A stretch of DNA of 64,000 nt from Stappia sediminis (lineage in GTDB: Bacteria > Pseudomonadota > Alphaproteobacteria > Rhizobiales > Stappiaceae), in NCBI RefSeq assembly GCF_009826895.1, contig NZ_WUMV01000010.1:1-64000 (forward strand), written 5' to 3'. This document shows positions 54,621 to 64,000 of the stretch, one piece after another. The notes below the pieces were generated by a model, which did no database searches, was not told where the DNA came from, and saw nothing but the letters and a program-made list of their open reading frames with translations. Numbering within the stretch: the first letter of the stretch is position 1; each line of letters begins with the position of its first letter. The translations under genes were made by a program, and so were the position numbers.

Positions 54621-56138
54621 TCACTTCCCCCCCAACTCCGCTATGCAAGCCTCGATCGCATCGACCAGCGCCGACCTGGCATCGTCCGAAAGCTGCTTGG
54701 TACGATCGATCTCCGCCGCGACCCTGGGGTATTTCAGTGGAAGGAGCTTGCGCATGGCCTCGCGCATCTTCCCGACTTCGGAAAGCGGAACATCGTCGAG
54801 CTTGCCGTCATGCACGGCAAGCAGAAGGGCTACCTGAAGGGATAACGGCAGCGGGGCGTATTCCGCCTGCCCGAGAACGGCGCGCAGCCTCCGGCCATGA
54901 TCGATTTTCCTGGCCGTGCGTTCATCGACCATGGCTCCGAAGCGCGTAAACACCTCAAGCTCGAGAAATTGTGCGTAATCGAGCTTTAGCGTGTCCGCAA
55001 GGCTCTTGATGGCCTTGGCCTGGGTCGCGCCGCCCACGCGCGAAACGCTCATTCCCACATTTACCGCCGGCTTCTGCCCTTCGTAGAACAACTTTGGTTC
55101 CAGATAGATCTGGCCATCGGTGATCGATACGAGGTTGGTGGGAATATATGCGGTCAGGTTGCCGGCCTGGGTTTCGGCGACAGGCAACGCCGTCAGCGTC
55201 CCTCCCCCCAATTCCTGCGACAACTTTCCGGCGCGTTCGAGCAAGCGCGAGTGCATATAGAATACATCGCCCGGATAAGCTTCGCGTCCCGGCGGCTTGC
55301 GCAACAGGAGCGATATCTGACGGTGAACGATGGCATGTTTGGTCAGGTCGTCGAGGATCAGCAACGCATGCTGGCCGCGATCCCGGAAATATTCGGCCAT
55401 CGTGCATGCCGCGTAAGGCGTGATCCACTGCGCGCCGGGCGCGGCATCGGCGGCTCCCACGACGAATATGCATCGATCGAAGGCGCCATGCGTGCGAACG
55501 GACTCAATCACCCGCGCCACGGACGACGCCTTTTGGCCAATGGCCGCGTACACACAGATCACGTCGGAAGCGCGCTGATTGATCATCGTATCGATGGCAA
55601 TCGCCGTCTTGCCGGTCTTGCGATCGCCGATGACAAGCTGCCGCTGCCCCCGCCCGAGAGGGATCATCGCGTCGATAACCGTCAATCCGGTAAGCAGCGG
55701 CTGCGTCACCAGATCGCGGTCGACGATGCCGGGCGCTGGACGCTCGATGGGCTGGCGCGTTTCCGCCTTCACCGGACCTTTCCCGTCGAGAGGTTCGCCG
55801 ACAGGAGAGACGACACGTCCAAGCAGCTCTTTTCCCGCAGGAACCCTGATGATTTCGCCGGTTCCGCGAACGCTGCTTCCCGCCGTGATGCCGGTTCCGT
55901 GCGAAAGCAGCACACAGCCGATTTCGCCGGTGCCCACTCTCATGGCAAGGCCGGTTGTCCCATCCTCGAAACGCAGGAGTTCGTCGAGCTTCGTGTGCCG
56001 GAGGCCCGATACGGTCGCAACCCCATCTCCAATTTCCTCGACGCGGCCGATCAGATCCATGCGCGGCGGGGCTTCGGCCTCCCGTAACCGTTGCCGGGCC
56101 GCATCGATCCAGGTCCGGGTCTCGTCCTCAAGCGTCAT
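54621..56138 (-). CDS. atpA: N-type ATPase alpha subunit
   Basis: The non-catalytic nucleotide-binding subunit, 505 aa. Walker A reads GDRKTGKT, followed by AIAIDTMINQ and YAAIGQKASSVARV. The signature around SVSRVGGATQAKAIKSLA is intact. The N-terminal helix that normally binds subunit delta is short. It overlaps the end of atpF by 11 bp. Confidence 0.95.
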   Translation of the reverse strand: MTLEDETRTWIDAARQRLREAEAPPRMDLIGRVEEIGDGVATVSGLRHTKLDELLRFEDGTTGLAMRVGTGEIGCVLLSHGTGITAGSSVRGTGEIIRVPAGKELLGRVVSPVGEPLDGKGPVKAETRQPIERPAPGIVDRDLVTQPLLTGLTVIDAMIPLGRGQRQLVIGDRKTGKTAIAIDTMINQRASDVICVYAAIGQKASSVARVIESVRTHGAFDRCIFVVGAADAAPGAQWITPYAACTMAEYFRDRGQHALLILDDLTKHAIVHRQISLLLRKPPGREAYPGDVFYMHSRLLERAGKLSQELGGGTLTALPVAETQAGNLTAYIPTNLVSITDGQIYLEPKLFYEGQKPAVNVGMSVSRVGGATQAKAIKSLADTLKLDYAQFLELEVFTRFGAMVDERTARKIDHGRRLRAVLGQAEYAPLPLSLQVALLLAVHDGKLDDVPLSEVGKMREAMRKLLPLKYPRVAAEIDRTKQLSDDARSALVDAIEACIAELGGK

Positions 56139-56877
56139 GTGCGGGTTTCATCTCCCGTGAAAGCTGCCGCAGACGGTCGGCGACAGAGAAGCTCAACACG
56201 GCATGGGGAAAGTGAAGCTCGCTTCCCTCGATCAGCGACGGGTCCACGGAGAAAACGATCCGCGCCCCGTTGCCGAGCCTTCGCTCAAGCGCGCTTTGCC
56301 AGCGCTGGCGTTCCGCCTCGCCCAACTCCGAAGCCGATACGATTTCCAAAGCTCCTGCCGTATCCTCAAGGTCGGAACGCAAATCCGATAGGGACTGGTC
56401 CGAAAGCCCGTCCAGATGGGAAAGAACCTGCTGCAACTGCGCTTCGCCGTTCGAAGCATGACCTGAAAGCGCCTTTCTGGCCATTTCTCCCGCGAGGTCG
56501 GCGATGCCTTCCTTCAGGCCCTCGAGCGCCTCCATCCGTTCGCGTTCGGTCCTTTCGCGGGCTTCGGCGAGAATCCCATCGGCTTCCTGCCGCGCGTCTT
56601 CGAGCATGGTGTCTCGCTCTTTACGCATCGTGGCGTGCAGCTCCGCTTCGAGCCCTCGTTGCGACTTTGCAAGTTCGGCCGCCTTTTGCTCATAGTCGGC
56701 CTTTGCCGCCTCCGCATCGTCGGCCTTTTTCTTCGCCTCCGATACCGCCCGTACGTCCGCCGCTTCCCGCTCTTCGATGATGCGACGGACCGGCTTGTAG
56801 AGAAACCGGTTCAATAGCCAGACGACGACCAGGAAGTTCACCGTCTGGATCGCCAGGGTCCACCAGTCGATGAGCAT
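56128..56877 (-). CDS. atpF: N-type ATPase extended b subunit (delta-like C-terminus)
   Basis: The peripheral stalk, 249 aa, long for subunit b. Residues 1-28 are a membrane helix (WWTLAIQTVNFLVVVWLLNRF). Residues ~30-150 are a highly charged coiled coil (EAKKKADDAEAAKADYEQKA). The C-terminal ~100 residues (LEIVSASELGEAERQRWQSAL, RIVFSVDPSLIEGSEL) look like the C-terminal part of subunit delta. No separate delta gene exists in the operon, so this domain probably replaces it, as described for N-ATPases. It starts 2 bp after the atpE stop. Confidence 0.92.
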   Translation of the reverse strand: MLIDWWTLAIQTVNFLVVVWLLNRFLYKPVRRIIEEREAADVRAVSEAKKKADDAEAAKADYEQKAAELAKSQRGLEAELHATMRKERDTMLEDARQEADGILAEARERTERERMEALEGLKEGIADLAGEMARKALSGHASNGEAQLQQVLSHLDGLSDQSLSDLRSDLEDTAGALEIVSASELGEAERQRWQSALERRLGNGARIVFSVDPSLIEGSELHFPHAVLSFSVADRLRQLSREMKPAHDA

Positions 56878-56879
56878 GG

Positions 56880-57128
56880 CTAGCCGACGAACGGATTTGC
56901 GTAGAGCAACAAAAGCGCAATCACGAGGCAGTAGATCGCCATTGTTTCGATCATCGCCAGGCCCACGAAAAGGGTGCGTGATATCGTCCCGGCAGCTTCG
57001 GGTTGACGCGCGATCGCATCCATTGCAGCGGCCAGTGCGCGGCCTTCGGCGAACGCCGGCATGATCGCGCCGAAAGACACGGCGATCGCTGCCGCGATGA
57101 TGCTGACGGTTTCGATGGCGATGTCCAT
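56880..57128 (-). CDS. atpE: N-type ATPase c subunit (rotor ring)
   Basis: An 82-aa double-helix proteolipid, starting at ATG 57128 with AAGGAG upstream; the frame continues upstream but that is out of gene. Helix 1 carries Glu28 (PAFAEGRAL), the loop is ARQPEA, and helix 2 carries Glu61 in IETMAIY. The ETxxxY arrangement (Glu61, Thr62, Tyr66) matches sodium-type rings, while a second carboxylate at position 28 replaces the Gln of sodium F-ATPases. Such two-carboxylate c subunits mark N-ATPases. Ion specificity (Na+ or H+) cannot be settled from sequence alone. Confidence 0.93.
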   Translation of the reverse strand: MDIAIETVSIIAAAIAVSFGAIMPAFAEGRALAAAMDAIARQPEAAGTISRTLFVGLAMIETMAIYCLVIALLLLYANPFVG

Positions 57129-57141
57129 TTGCGCTCCTTTC

Positions 57142-57810
57142 TCAAGCTTCCACCGCGCCGACTGCCGCCGCGATGTAGACGGCGGAGAGGACCGTGAAAA
57201 TATAGGCTTGAATGATACCAATCATGATCCCGAGCAGCAGAAACGGGACGGGCAACAGAAATCCCGCCAGAAACACGAGGATCGCGATGACGAATTCATG
57301 GCTCATCATGTTTCCGAAGAGCCTGATCATCAGCGAAAACGTGCGGGTAAGTTCCGACAGGACATTCAACGGCAGGAGAAGCGGGCTGGGCTCCAGGTAG
57401 TGGCGCAGGTAGCGCCGCGCGCCGCGTGACGAGATTCCGAACACATGCACCGACAGAAAGACGACCAGCGCCAGCGCTGCGGGCGTCTCGATATGGCCCG
57501 TGGGCGGGGACGCACCGGGAAACACGGCGGCGAGATTGGCAAGGCACAAGTAGATGAAAAGCGAGCCGAGCAGCGGCATGAACGGCCAGGGATCGCGGCC
57601 GAGGATTTCACGCAGCTGGCGTGCGATCGTCGTCACGACGATCTCCAGCACCGCCTGGACGGCCCCCGGCTTCATCGACGGATTTCGCAGAGCCCAGGGC
57701 AAGAAGAGCGCAAGTGCCGCCATGATCACCCAGGTGGTCACCACAGCGCGCCCGATCGGGACCGGCCCGAGATGAAAAAGAGTATCCGGCAGGAGCGGGT
57801 TAGCGTTCAT
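57142..57810 (-). CDS. atpB: N-type ATPase a subunit
   Basis: The stator channel subunit, 222 aa, with about five membrane helices. The essential stator arginine is Arg163 (LMIRLFGNMMSHE), followed by the last helices ending QAYIFTVLSAVYIAAAV. It overlaps the 3' end of atpR by 11 bp, which suggests coupled translation; no strong binding site is visible. Confidence 0.93.
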   Translation of the reverse strand: MNANPLLPDTLFHLGPVPIGRAVVTTWVIMAALALFLPWALRNPSMKPGAVQAVLEIVVTTIARQLREILGRDPWPFMPLLGSLFIYLCLANLAAVFPGASPPTGHIETPAALALVVFLSVHVFGISSRGARRYLRHYLEPSPLLLPLNVLSELTRTFSLMIRLFGNMMSHEFVIAILVFLAGFLLPVPFLLLGIMIGIIQAYIFTVLSAVYIAAAVGAVEA

Positions 57811-58084
57811 GCTCTAGGCCCGCAATGTATCGTACGCTGAGGGAACGAACGAGCAGGAAGCCTGCAAACATGGTGAGCAGCGCCCAGGCTCCGTTCCATG
57901 CGGCGAAAGTGAAAAGCGCGCCGGCAAGCGCGATGCGAAGGATCAGATAACCTGCCGCCGCCAGTGGCGCGAAAGGCGGGGCGACGGCCGCGACAGTACG
58001 GCCGACGAGATAAAGATAAACGCTGGCAAGTGCGCCGCCCGCCATCAGCCAGCCGGCGGTTTCGTACAAGGGGGGCCAGGTCAT
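57800..58084 (-). CDS. atpR: N-type ATPase accessory subunit AtpR
   Basis: A small hydrophobic protein of 94 aa with about three membrane helices, typical of the AtpR gene found only in N-ATPase operons and thought to contribute to the membrane sector. The start is ATG 58084, overlapping the atpQ stop (ATGA); a longer frame upstream is antisense noise. Residue-level function is unknown. Confidence 0.88.
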   Translation of the reverse strand: MTWPPLYETAGWLMAGGALASVYLYLVGRTVAAVAPPFAPLAAAGYLILRIALAGALFTFAAWNGAWALLTMFAGFLLVRSLSVRYIAGLEHER

Positions 58085-58407
58085 TTTTCGTTCATCCTTT
58101 TGCACACCAGGTAGAATCCGAGACATGCGCCCAGGAAGATCAATGCACCCGAGAACTGCACGCCCGTGCCGAGACGATTGTCGATCCAACGGCCCGCGGC
58201 CACGCCAAGCAGCGTCGGCGCCACCATCAACCAGCCGAGAGCGCCGATCATCGACAGGTTCTTCCAGAGCGGGCGCTCACCCTCTTTTTGCCACCGTTCG
58301 AGGCGTTCCTGGCGGAGTTCGATCGCTTCCTTCATTTCCTTCCGCCCTTTGTGGTTTATGTCGGCCCTTCCCTTCTCGCGTGGATCCTCATTCGTGTTTG
58401 CGTTCAT
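58081..58407 (-). CDS. atpQ: N-type ATPase accessory subunit AtpQ (AtpI/AtpZ-like)
   Basis: A protein of 108 aa with a charged, helical N-terminus (EKGRADINHKGRKEMKEAIELRQERLERW) and two membrane helices (~52-72 and ~84-103). It is related to AtpI/AtpZ proteins that help c-ring assembly or magnesium handling. GGGGGAG lies 8 nt before the ATG. The 3-bp gap from atpC and overlap with atpR place it firmly in the operon. Confidence 0.9.
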   Translation of the reverse strand: MNANTNEDPREKGRADINHKGRKEMKEAIELRQERLERWQKEGERPLWKNLSMIGALGWLMVAPTLLGVAAGRWIDNRLGTGVQFSGALIFLGACLGFYLVCKRMNEK

Positions 58408-58410
58408 TGT

Positions 58411-60335
<1,925 letters not shown>

Positions 60336-60534
60336 TCATGAGTAGGAGGGTGCCGACGTTTCGGACCGAAAAACGGGCCGCGCCTTGTGCAGGCAACTTC
60401 TTCTCCGTGAGGATTGCCGTATCCATTCATGACAATGCGATCACCGTTTCCGCATCTTTTTCCCTCAATATCACTTCACTTTACGGAAGTCGCTCATCTT
60501 CCCCATCGGGAATTCTACTTGCAATACCGCGCCT

Positions 60535-60714
60535 TAGGGTCTGGACTCATAACTCTCGGAAAAAATCGCATGAGCGGTTTTGAAGCGGAGACGAGGAGTA
60601 AATGCGCAGGAAACGAAAGCATATCTCGCCAAATCTGAAACGGATTTGGCATCAAGGGCATGCTTAAGGTATTGATGTTGTAGCGATTTCTTGGTCACCA
60701 AAAAGCGATCGGGG
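60535..60714. repeat. Degenerate copy of the MITE end plus dispersed palindrome
   Basis: TAGGGTCTGGACTCATAA (60535-60552) matches the MITE end with one mismatch in its first 17 bases. ACGAGGAGTAAATGCGCAGG (60591-60610) matches the MITE interior (minus strand, ~12555-12583). The palindrome GCCAAATC-7-GATTTGGC (60628-60650) and AGCGATTTCT (60682-60691) match 12281-12350. Only one end survives, so this is a decayed copy lying in the 576-bp divergent gap (60324-60899) between atpD and the amidase. No gene is seen in that gap. Confidence 0.7.
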
Positions 60715-60750
60715 ATTTTTTCGGGCATAAATCCAAGCCAAATCAGAAAA

Positions 60751-60780
60751 AAGAACACAGGTTCTTTATCGGCAATTGCC
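60751..60780 (+). promoter_or_regulatory. Two adjacent palindromes upstream of the amidase gene
   Basis: AAGAAC-acag-GTTCTT (60751-60766) is followed by GGCAATTGCC (60771-60780), both perfect. They lie ~120-150 bp before the amidase start in the divergent gap and after the degenerate repeat. They are good operator candidates; no matching regulator gene is nearby. Confidence 0.4.
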
Positions 60781-60899
60781 TGCTTCTATTATGATCAAGT
60801 CATGGATATGCCTGATTCCATGGCAATAGGCGTTGCAGAAGGAGCTCGTGAAACCCCATTCCCGGGGTGCACAGGCGGAACAAGACTGAAGAGGTCGCA

Positions 60900-61934
60900 A
60901 TGATACCTTTCGCGATTGCAGGTGTGCAGATGCATGTTCCTGCGATGCACGACAACATCGCCGCGATGGTGCATCGCGTGGATATGGTGATGGCCCGCTT
61001 CCCGTGGGTGCAGATGATCGTCTTCAGCGAACTCGCCATGTGCGGGCCGGTGCTTCATCGTCCTGCAGCGCTGCCCGGAGAAGGTGAGCACGCGCTCCAG
61101 AAGGTCGCAGCCAAGCACGGGGTCTGGGTCGTCACCGGTTCGATGTTCGAGAAGGTGCCGGATGGTCGCGTTTTCAATACCTGTTCGGTAATCGGCCCGC
61201 AGGGCGAAATCGTCACGCGATACCGGAAGATGTTTCCTTTCAGGCCATATGAGCACGACGTCTCGGCAGGGACCGAGTTCTGTGTGTTCGACGTTCCGGA
61301 GATCGGCCGCTTCGGCGTCTCCATCTGTTACGACATCTGGTTTCCGGAAACGACACGCACCCTCACTTCGATGGGCGTCGAAGTGCTCTTGCATCCCGTT
61401 CTCACCGGCACGATCGACCGTGACGTGGAGCTTGCCATGGCGCGCGCCACCGCCGCCCAGTTCCAATGCTACGTCTTCGATATCAACGGCCTCGGCGCAG
61501 GCGGGGTCGGGCGCTCCTGCGTGGTAGATCCTGCCGGCACCGTCCTTTATCAGGCCGCCGGGCAGGAGGAGTTCATCCCCATCGAGGTCGACCTGAGGCA
61601 GGTCCGCAGGCAGCGCGAAACCGGCATTCGCGGCCTAGGGCAGGTTTTGAAATCCTTCCGCGACCGTGCGGCCGAATTCCCGGTCTACGACCGGGCGTCC
61701 GGTGCAGATTCATATCTCTATTCGCTGGGGCCGCTGGCCATGCCGCAAAAAGGTTCCCGGGCCGGACTTGGCGATATTGAGAAGCAATCTTCTGCCGCTC
61801 TGAACGTATCCGAGGGCCATACCCTTCCGGCAGAAGCAGAGCCTCACGCATTACAAACCTTTACAAACAAACCGCATCTGTCCGAAACTATTTCTTCGAA
61901 CTTCAGAATTTCGGAGAAAAACTCGGAGGGGTAG
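60900..61934 (+). CDS. Nitrilase-superfamily carbon-nitrogen hydrolase
   Basis: A cytoplasmic amidase or nitrilase of 344 aa, starting at ATG 60900 (GAGG 5 nt upstream). The catalytic triad is visible as Glu44 (VFSELAMCG), Lys110 (RYRKMFPF) and Cys143 (SICYDIWFPE). The last ~70 residues are a loosely conserved tail outside the core. A decarboxylase gene starts 5 bp after its stop, so the two are surely co-transcribed. This pairing suggests that the amidase works on the amine product, in the way N-carbamoylputrescine amidase follows arginine decarboxylation, but the substrate is not known. Confidence 0.92.
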   Translation: MIPFAIAGVQMHVPAMHDNIAAMVHRVDMVMARFPWVQMIVFSELAMCGPVLHRPAALPGEGEHALQKVAAKHGVWVVTGSMFEKVPDGRVFNTCSVIGPQGEIVTRYRKMFPFRPYEHDVSAGTEFCVFDVPEIGRFGVSICYDIWFPETTRTLTSMGVEVLLHPVLTGTIDRDVELAMARATAAQFQCYVFDINGLGAGGVGRSCVVDPAGTVLYQAAGQEEFIPIEVDLRQVRRQRETGIRGLGQVLKSFRDRAAEFPVYDRASGADSYLYSLGPLAMPQKGSRAGLGDIEKQSSAALNVSEGHTLPAEAEPHALQTFTNKPHLSETISSNFRISEKNSEG

Positions 61935-61938
61935 GTCT

Positions 61939-64000
61939 GTGAGCGGGGCGCATGCTAAACCGGGGAAGGCAAAAAGCTCTCTCAGCGAATTTTACAGCGC
62001 TTCGCAGCTTCGCAACGACCGTTGGACCGACCTGAAAAACGTCGCTAGCCGCGTGTCTGCTACCCCCGCCGGCAAGGCGCAATCCGTTCTTGTCGAGAAA
62101 GCCGAGGCGCTGCTGGAAGCGCTTGAGCCGATAGAAGCCTATTGGGCCTTTCCAGGTCGCATTGGGCTCTTTCAGTTGCGCAAGCTTCTTTCGCGTGAGG
62201 ACTATCCGGCCTTTGCACATCTGGTTTCCAGAATCGTCAGGGCACTCGTTTCCGGTTCGTATCGCCGGCACTTCATAGATGTCGCGCATGAAGACGAACA
62301 CGATCCGGAAAAGGAGGTTATCGACCCTGTAGAAGAGCGCGCGCATGCCAGGCCGTATTTCGAGGTCCTCTTCGTCGACAATCTCACGACAGCGCAAGAA
62401 GAGGCTCAAAGGCTGGCGCTTCGCGACATGCGCCGTGCGGACGATAAATTCATCTACGAAGCGGTTACGGTTCCAAGCTTCGAGGATGCGTTGATCGCCG
62501 TCCTGTTCAACCACAATATCCAGTCAGTGGTTATCCGGTATGACTTCCGCTTTGAATCTCATAACAATCTCAAGATCCTGCAGCGCTACCTCAACCGCGT
62601 GAGCGACGAAGTCCTCGACGATATTCCGGAGGAGGATTACGGGCCGGAGCTTTGCCGCGTTATCCGGAAGGTTCGCCCAGAACTCGATACCTTCCTGATC
62701 ACGGACCGGTCGGTCGAGGAGATCGCCGGGCGGGATCTCGGCGGCTGCCTGCGCGTTTTCTACAATCAGGAAGACTACATGGAGTTGCACCTCAACATAC
62801 TCAGAGGTGTCAACGCGCGCTATAAAACGCCCTTCTTCACCGCGCTCAAGGAATATTCGCGGCAACCTACCGGCGTTTTCCATGCCATGCCCATCTCGCG
62901 GGGCAAGTCGATCATCCGGTCGAACTGGATCCGCGACATGGGTGACTTCTACGGGATGAACATTTTCCTTGCCGAAACCTCGGCGACGTCGGGCGGCCTC
63001 GACAGCCTGCTCGACCCGCACGGACCGATCAAGGAAGCACAGGAGGCGGCGGCCCGCGCCTTCGGCTCGAAACACACCTTCTTTGCAACCAACGGCACGT
63101 CGACATGCAACAAGATCGTCGTCCAGGCCATCGTTCAGCCCGGCGATATCGTTCTCGTCGATCGCGACTGTCACAAGTCCCATCACTACGGAATGGTGCT
63201 TGGCGGGGCGAATGTCGTTTATCTCGACAGCTACCCGCTGTCGGAATTCTCCATGTACGGAGCCGTTCCGCTCAAGGAAATCAAGCATCGGCTGCTGGAA
63301 CTCAAGAGCGCGGGAAAGCTGGACCGGGTGCGGATGCTGCTCCTGACAAATTGCACGTTCGACGGCATCGTCTACAACGTCGAGCGGGTGATGGAGGAAT
63401 GTCTGGCGATCAAGCCGGATCTGGTGTTCCTCTGGGACGAGGCATGGTTTGCTTTTGCGCGCTTCGGGCCGACCTACCGGCAGCGCACGGCGATGCACAC
63501 CGCCGCGATCCTTCGCGAACGCTACAGGTCGCCGGAGTATCGAAAGGCCTGGATGAAGCACAAGAAGAAGATCGAAGGCCTGGATGACGCGGCACTTCTC
63601 ACCACCCGTCTCATGCCTGATCCCGACCAGGTGCGGGTACGCGCCTATGCAACTCAATCGACCCACAAAACCCTGACATCATTGCGTCAGGGATCGATGA
63701 TCCACGTGCATGATCAGGACTTCAGGGGACAGGTGGAGCAGGCCTTCCATGAGGCCTATATGACCCACACCTCGACATCGCCGAACTACCAGATCATCGC
63801 TTCTCTCGACGTCGGGCGCCGCCAGGTCGAACTGGAAGGCTTCGAGATGGTGCAAAAGCAGGTGGAAGCGGCCATGGCGATGCGCAAGGCGATCACCTCC
63901 CATCCGCTTCTCAGCAAGTATTTCCGCGTCTTGCGGGTCGGCGACATGATCCCCGAGGTCTACCGGGAATCCGGCATCCAGTCCTACTGGGACCCTGAAC
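61939..64000 (+). CDS. Orn/Lys/Arg-type PLP decarboxylase (3' end outside window)
   Basis: The first 687 residues of a fold-type I PLP enzyme that is still open at the window edge. The GTG start at 61939 has GGAGGGG upstream and lies 5 bp after the amidase stop. Residues ~1-220 form a receiver-like N-terminal wing domain, as in acid-inducible decarboxylases (RPYFEVLFVDN, FEDALIAVLFNHNIQSVVIRYD). The major domain has FATNGTSTCNK, VDRDCHKSHHYGMVLGG, LWDEAWFAF and the PLP lysine Lys577 in STHKTLTS. Basic amino-acid decarboxylases of this group consume a proton per turnover. Which amino acid is used cannot be told from the sequence. Confidence 0.88.
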   Translation, partial: MSGAHAKPGKAKSSLSEFYSASQLRNDRWTDLKNVASRVSATPAGKAQSVLVEKAEALLEALEPIEAYWAFPGRIGLFQLRKLLSREDYPAFAHLVSRIVRALVSGSYRRHFIDVAHEDEHDPEKEVIDPVEERAHARPYFEVLFVDNLTTAQEEAQRLALRDMRRADDKFIYEAVTVPSFEDALIAVLFNHNIQSVVIRYDFRFESHNNLKILQRYLNRVSDEVLDDIPEEDYGPELCRVIRKVRPELDTFLITDRSVEEIAGRDLGGCLRVFYNQEDYMELHLNILRGVNARYKTPFFTALKEYSRQPTGVFHAMPISRGKSIIRSNWIRDMGDFYGMNIFLAETSATSGGLDSLLDPHGPIKEAQEAAARAFGSKHTFFATNGTSTCNKIVVQAIVQPGDIVLVDRDCHKSHHYGMVLGGANVVYLDSYPLSEFSMYGAVPLKEIKHRLLELKSAGKLDRVRMLLLTNCTFDGIVYNVERVMEECLAIKPDLVFLWDEAWFAFARFGPTYRQRTAMHTAAILRERYRSPEYRKAWMKHKKKIEGLDDAALLTTRLMPDPDQVRVRAYATQSTHKTLTSLRQGSMIHVHDQDFRGQVEQAFHEAYMTHTSTSPNYQIIASLDVGRRQVELEGFEMVQKQVEAAMAMRKAITSHPLLSKYFRVLRVGDMIPEVYRESGIQSYWDPE

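Noticed and set aside
60691-60899. Short plus-strand frame before the amidase
   Set aside because: It begins inside the decayed repeat, has no ribosome binding site and no homology; more likely promoter DNA.
62524-63666. Minus-strand open frame of ~380 codons opposite the decarboxylase
   Set aside because: The plus strand carries the PLP site and family motifs continuously to the window edge; the antisense frame is a shadow.

Overview
The window looks like chromosomal DNA of a marine or soil alphaproteobacterium of the order Hyphomicrobiales (Rhizobiales). The signs are high GC, Omp2b/RopA-type porins, alphaproteobacterial-style DapA, SmpB, MoaA and ParA proteins, and short palindromic intergenic repeats of the kind common in that order. 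The genus cannot be fixed from sequence alone. No rRNA, tRNA, CRISPR array, integrase or intact insertion sequence was seen. The only mobile DNA is a 269-bp MITE-like element and a related degenerate copy about 48 kb away.

Layout. 1-12.1 kb: the end of tamB, a secreted arylsulfatase, a periplasmic FKBP-rhodanese fusion, an L,D-transpeptidase homologue that has lost both catalytic residues, a yceI / cytochrome b561 / yceI cluster, class I fumarase, and an intact small L,D-transpeptidase. 12.2-20.6 kb: the MITE, a small cytochrome c whose ribosome binding site abuts the MITE end, a DddP-like M24 metalloenzyme, a DUF971 protein, moaA, an iron alcohol dehydrogenase with a hotdog thioesterase, smpB-dapA, and an alpha/beta hydrolase. 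20.6-23.6 kb: two tandem porins with near-identical ends and identical terminator stems. 24-46 kb: an envelope and secreted-protein block with pbpC and its alpha-2-macroglobulin partner, a hybrid sensor kinase, an orphan ParA, a zinc metallopeptidase, and two giant exported proteins (about 1,505 and 1,289 aa). The macroglobulin and both giants carry an N-terminal PAN/Apple-like domain, and one giant contains four tandem RTX-like modules. 46-51 kb: PPK2, then a GntR-kduI-kduD uronate cluster, and a LigI-like amidohydrolase. 51-64 kb: a complete N-type (alternative) F1Fo-ATPase operon, atpDCQRBEFAG. Downstream in the same direction are an archaeal-type AMP/thymidine phosphorylase and a PRPP synthetase. 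Divergent from it are a nitrilase-superfamily amidase and an Orn/Lys/Arg-type decarboxylase cut by the window edge.

How the parts may work together. PbpC, the macroglobulin, the peptidoglycan-binding giants, the L,D-transpeptidases and TamB all point to cell-envelope maintenance or defence. The N-ATPase island joins a membrane ion pump, nucleotide phosphorolysis, an amide hydrolase and an amino-acid decarboxylase. A stress or energy-balance module (acid, low energy or anoxia) is the simplest reading, but this is inference. The strongest candidates for undescribed biology are the two PAN/peptidoglycan-binding giants (37.3-45.9 kb) and the N-ATPase island (51.1-64 kb).
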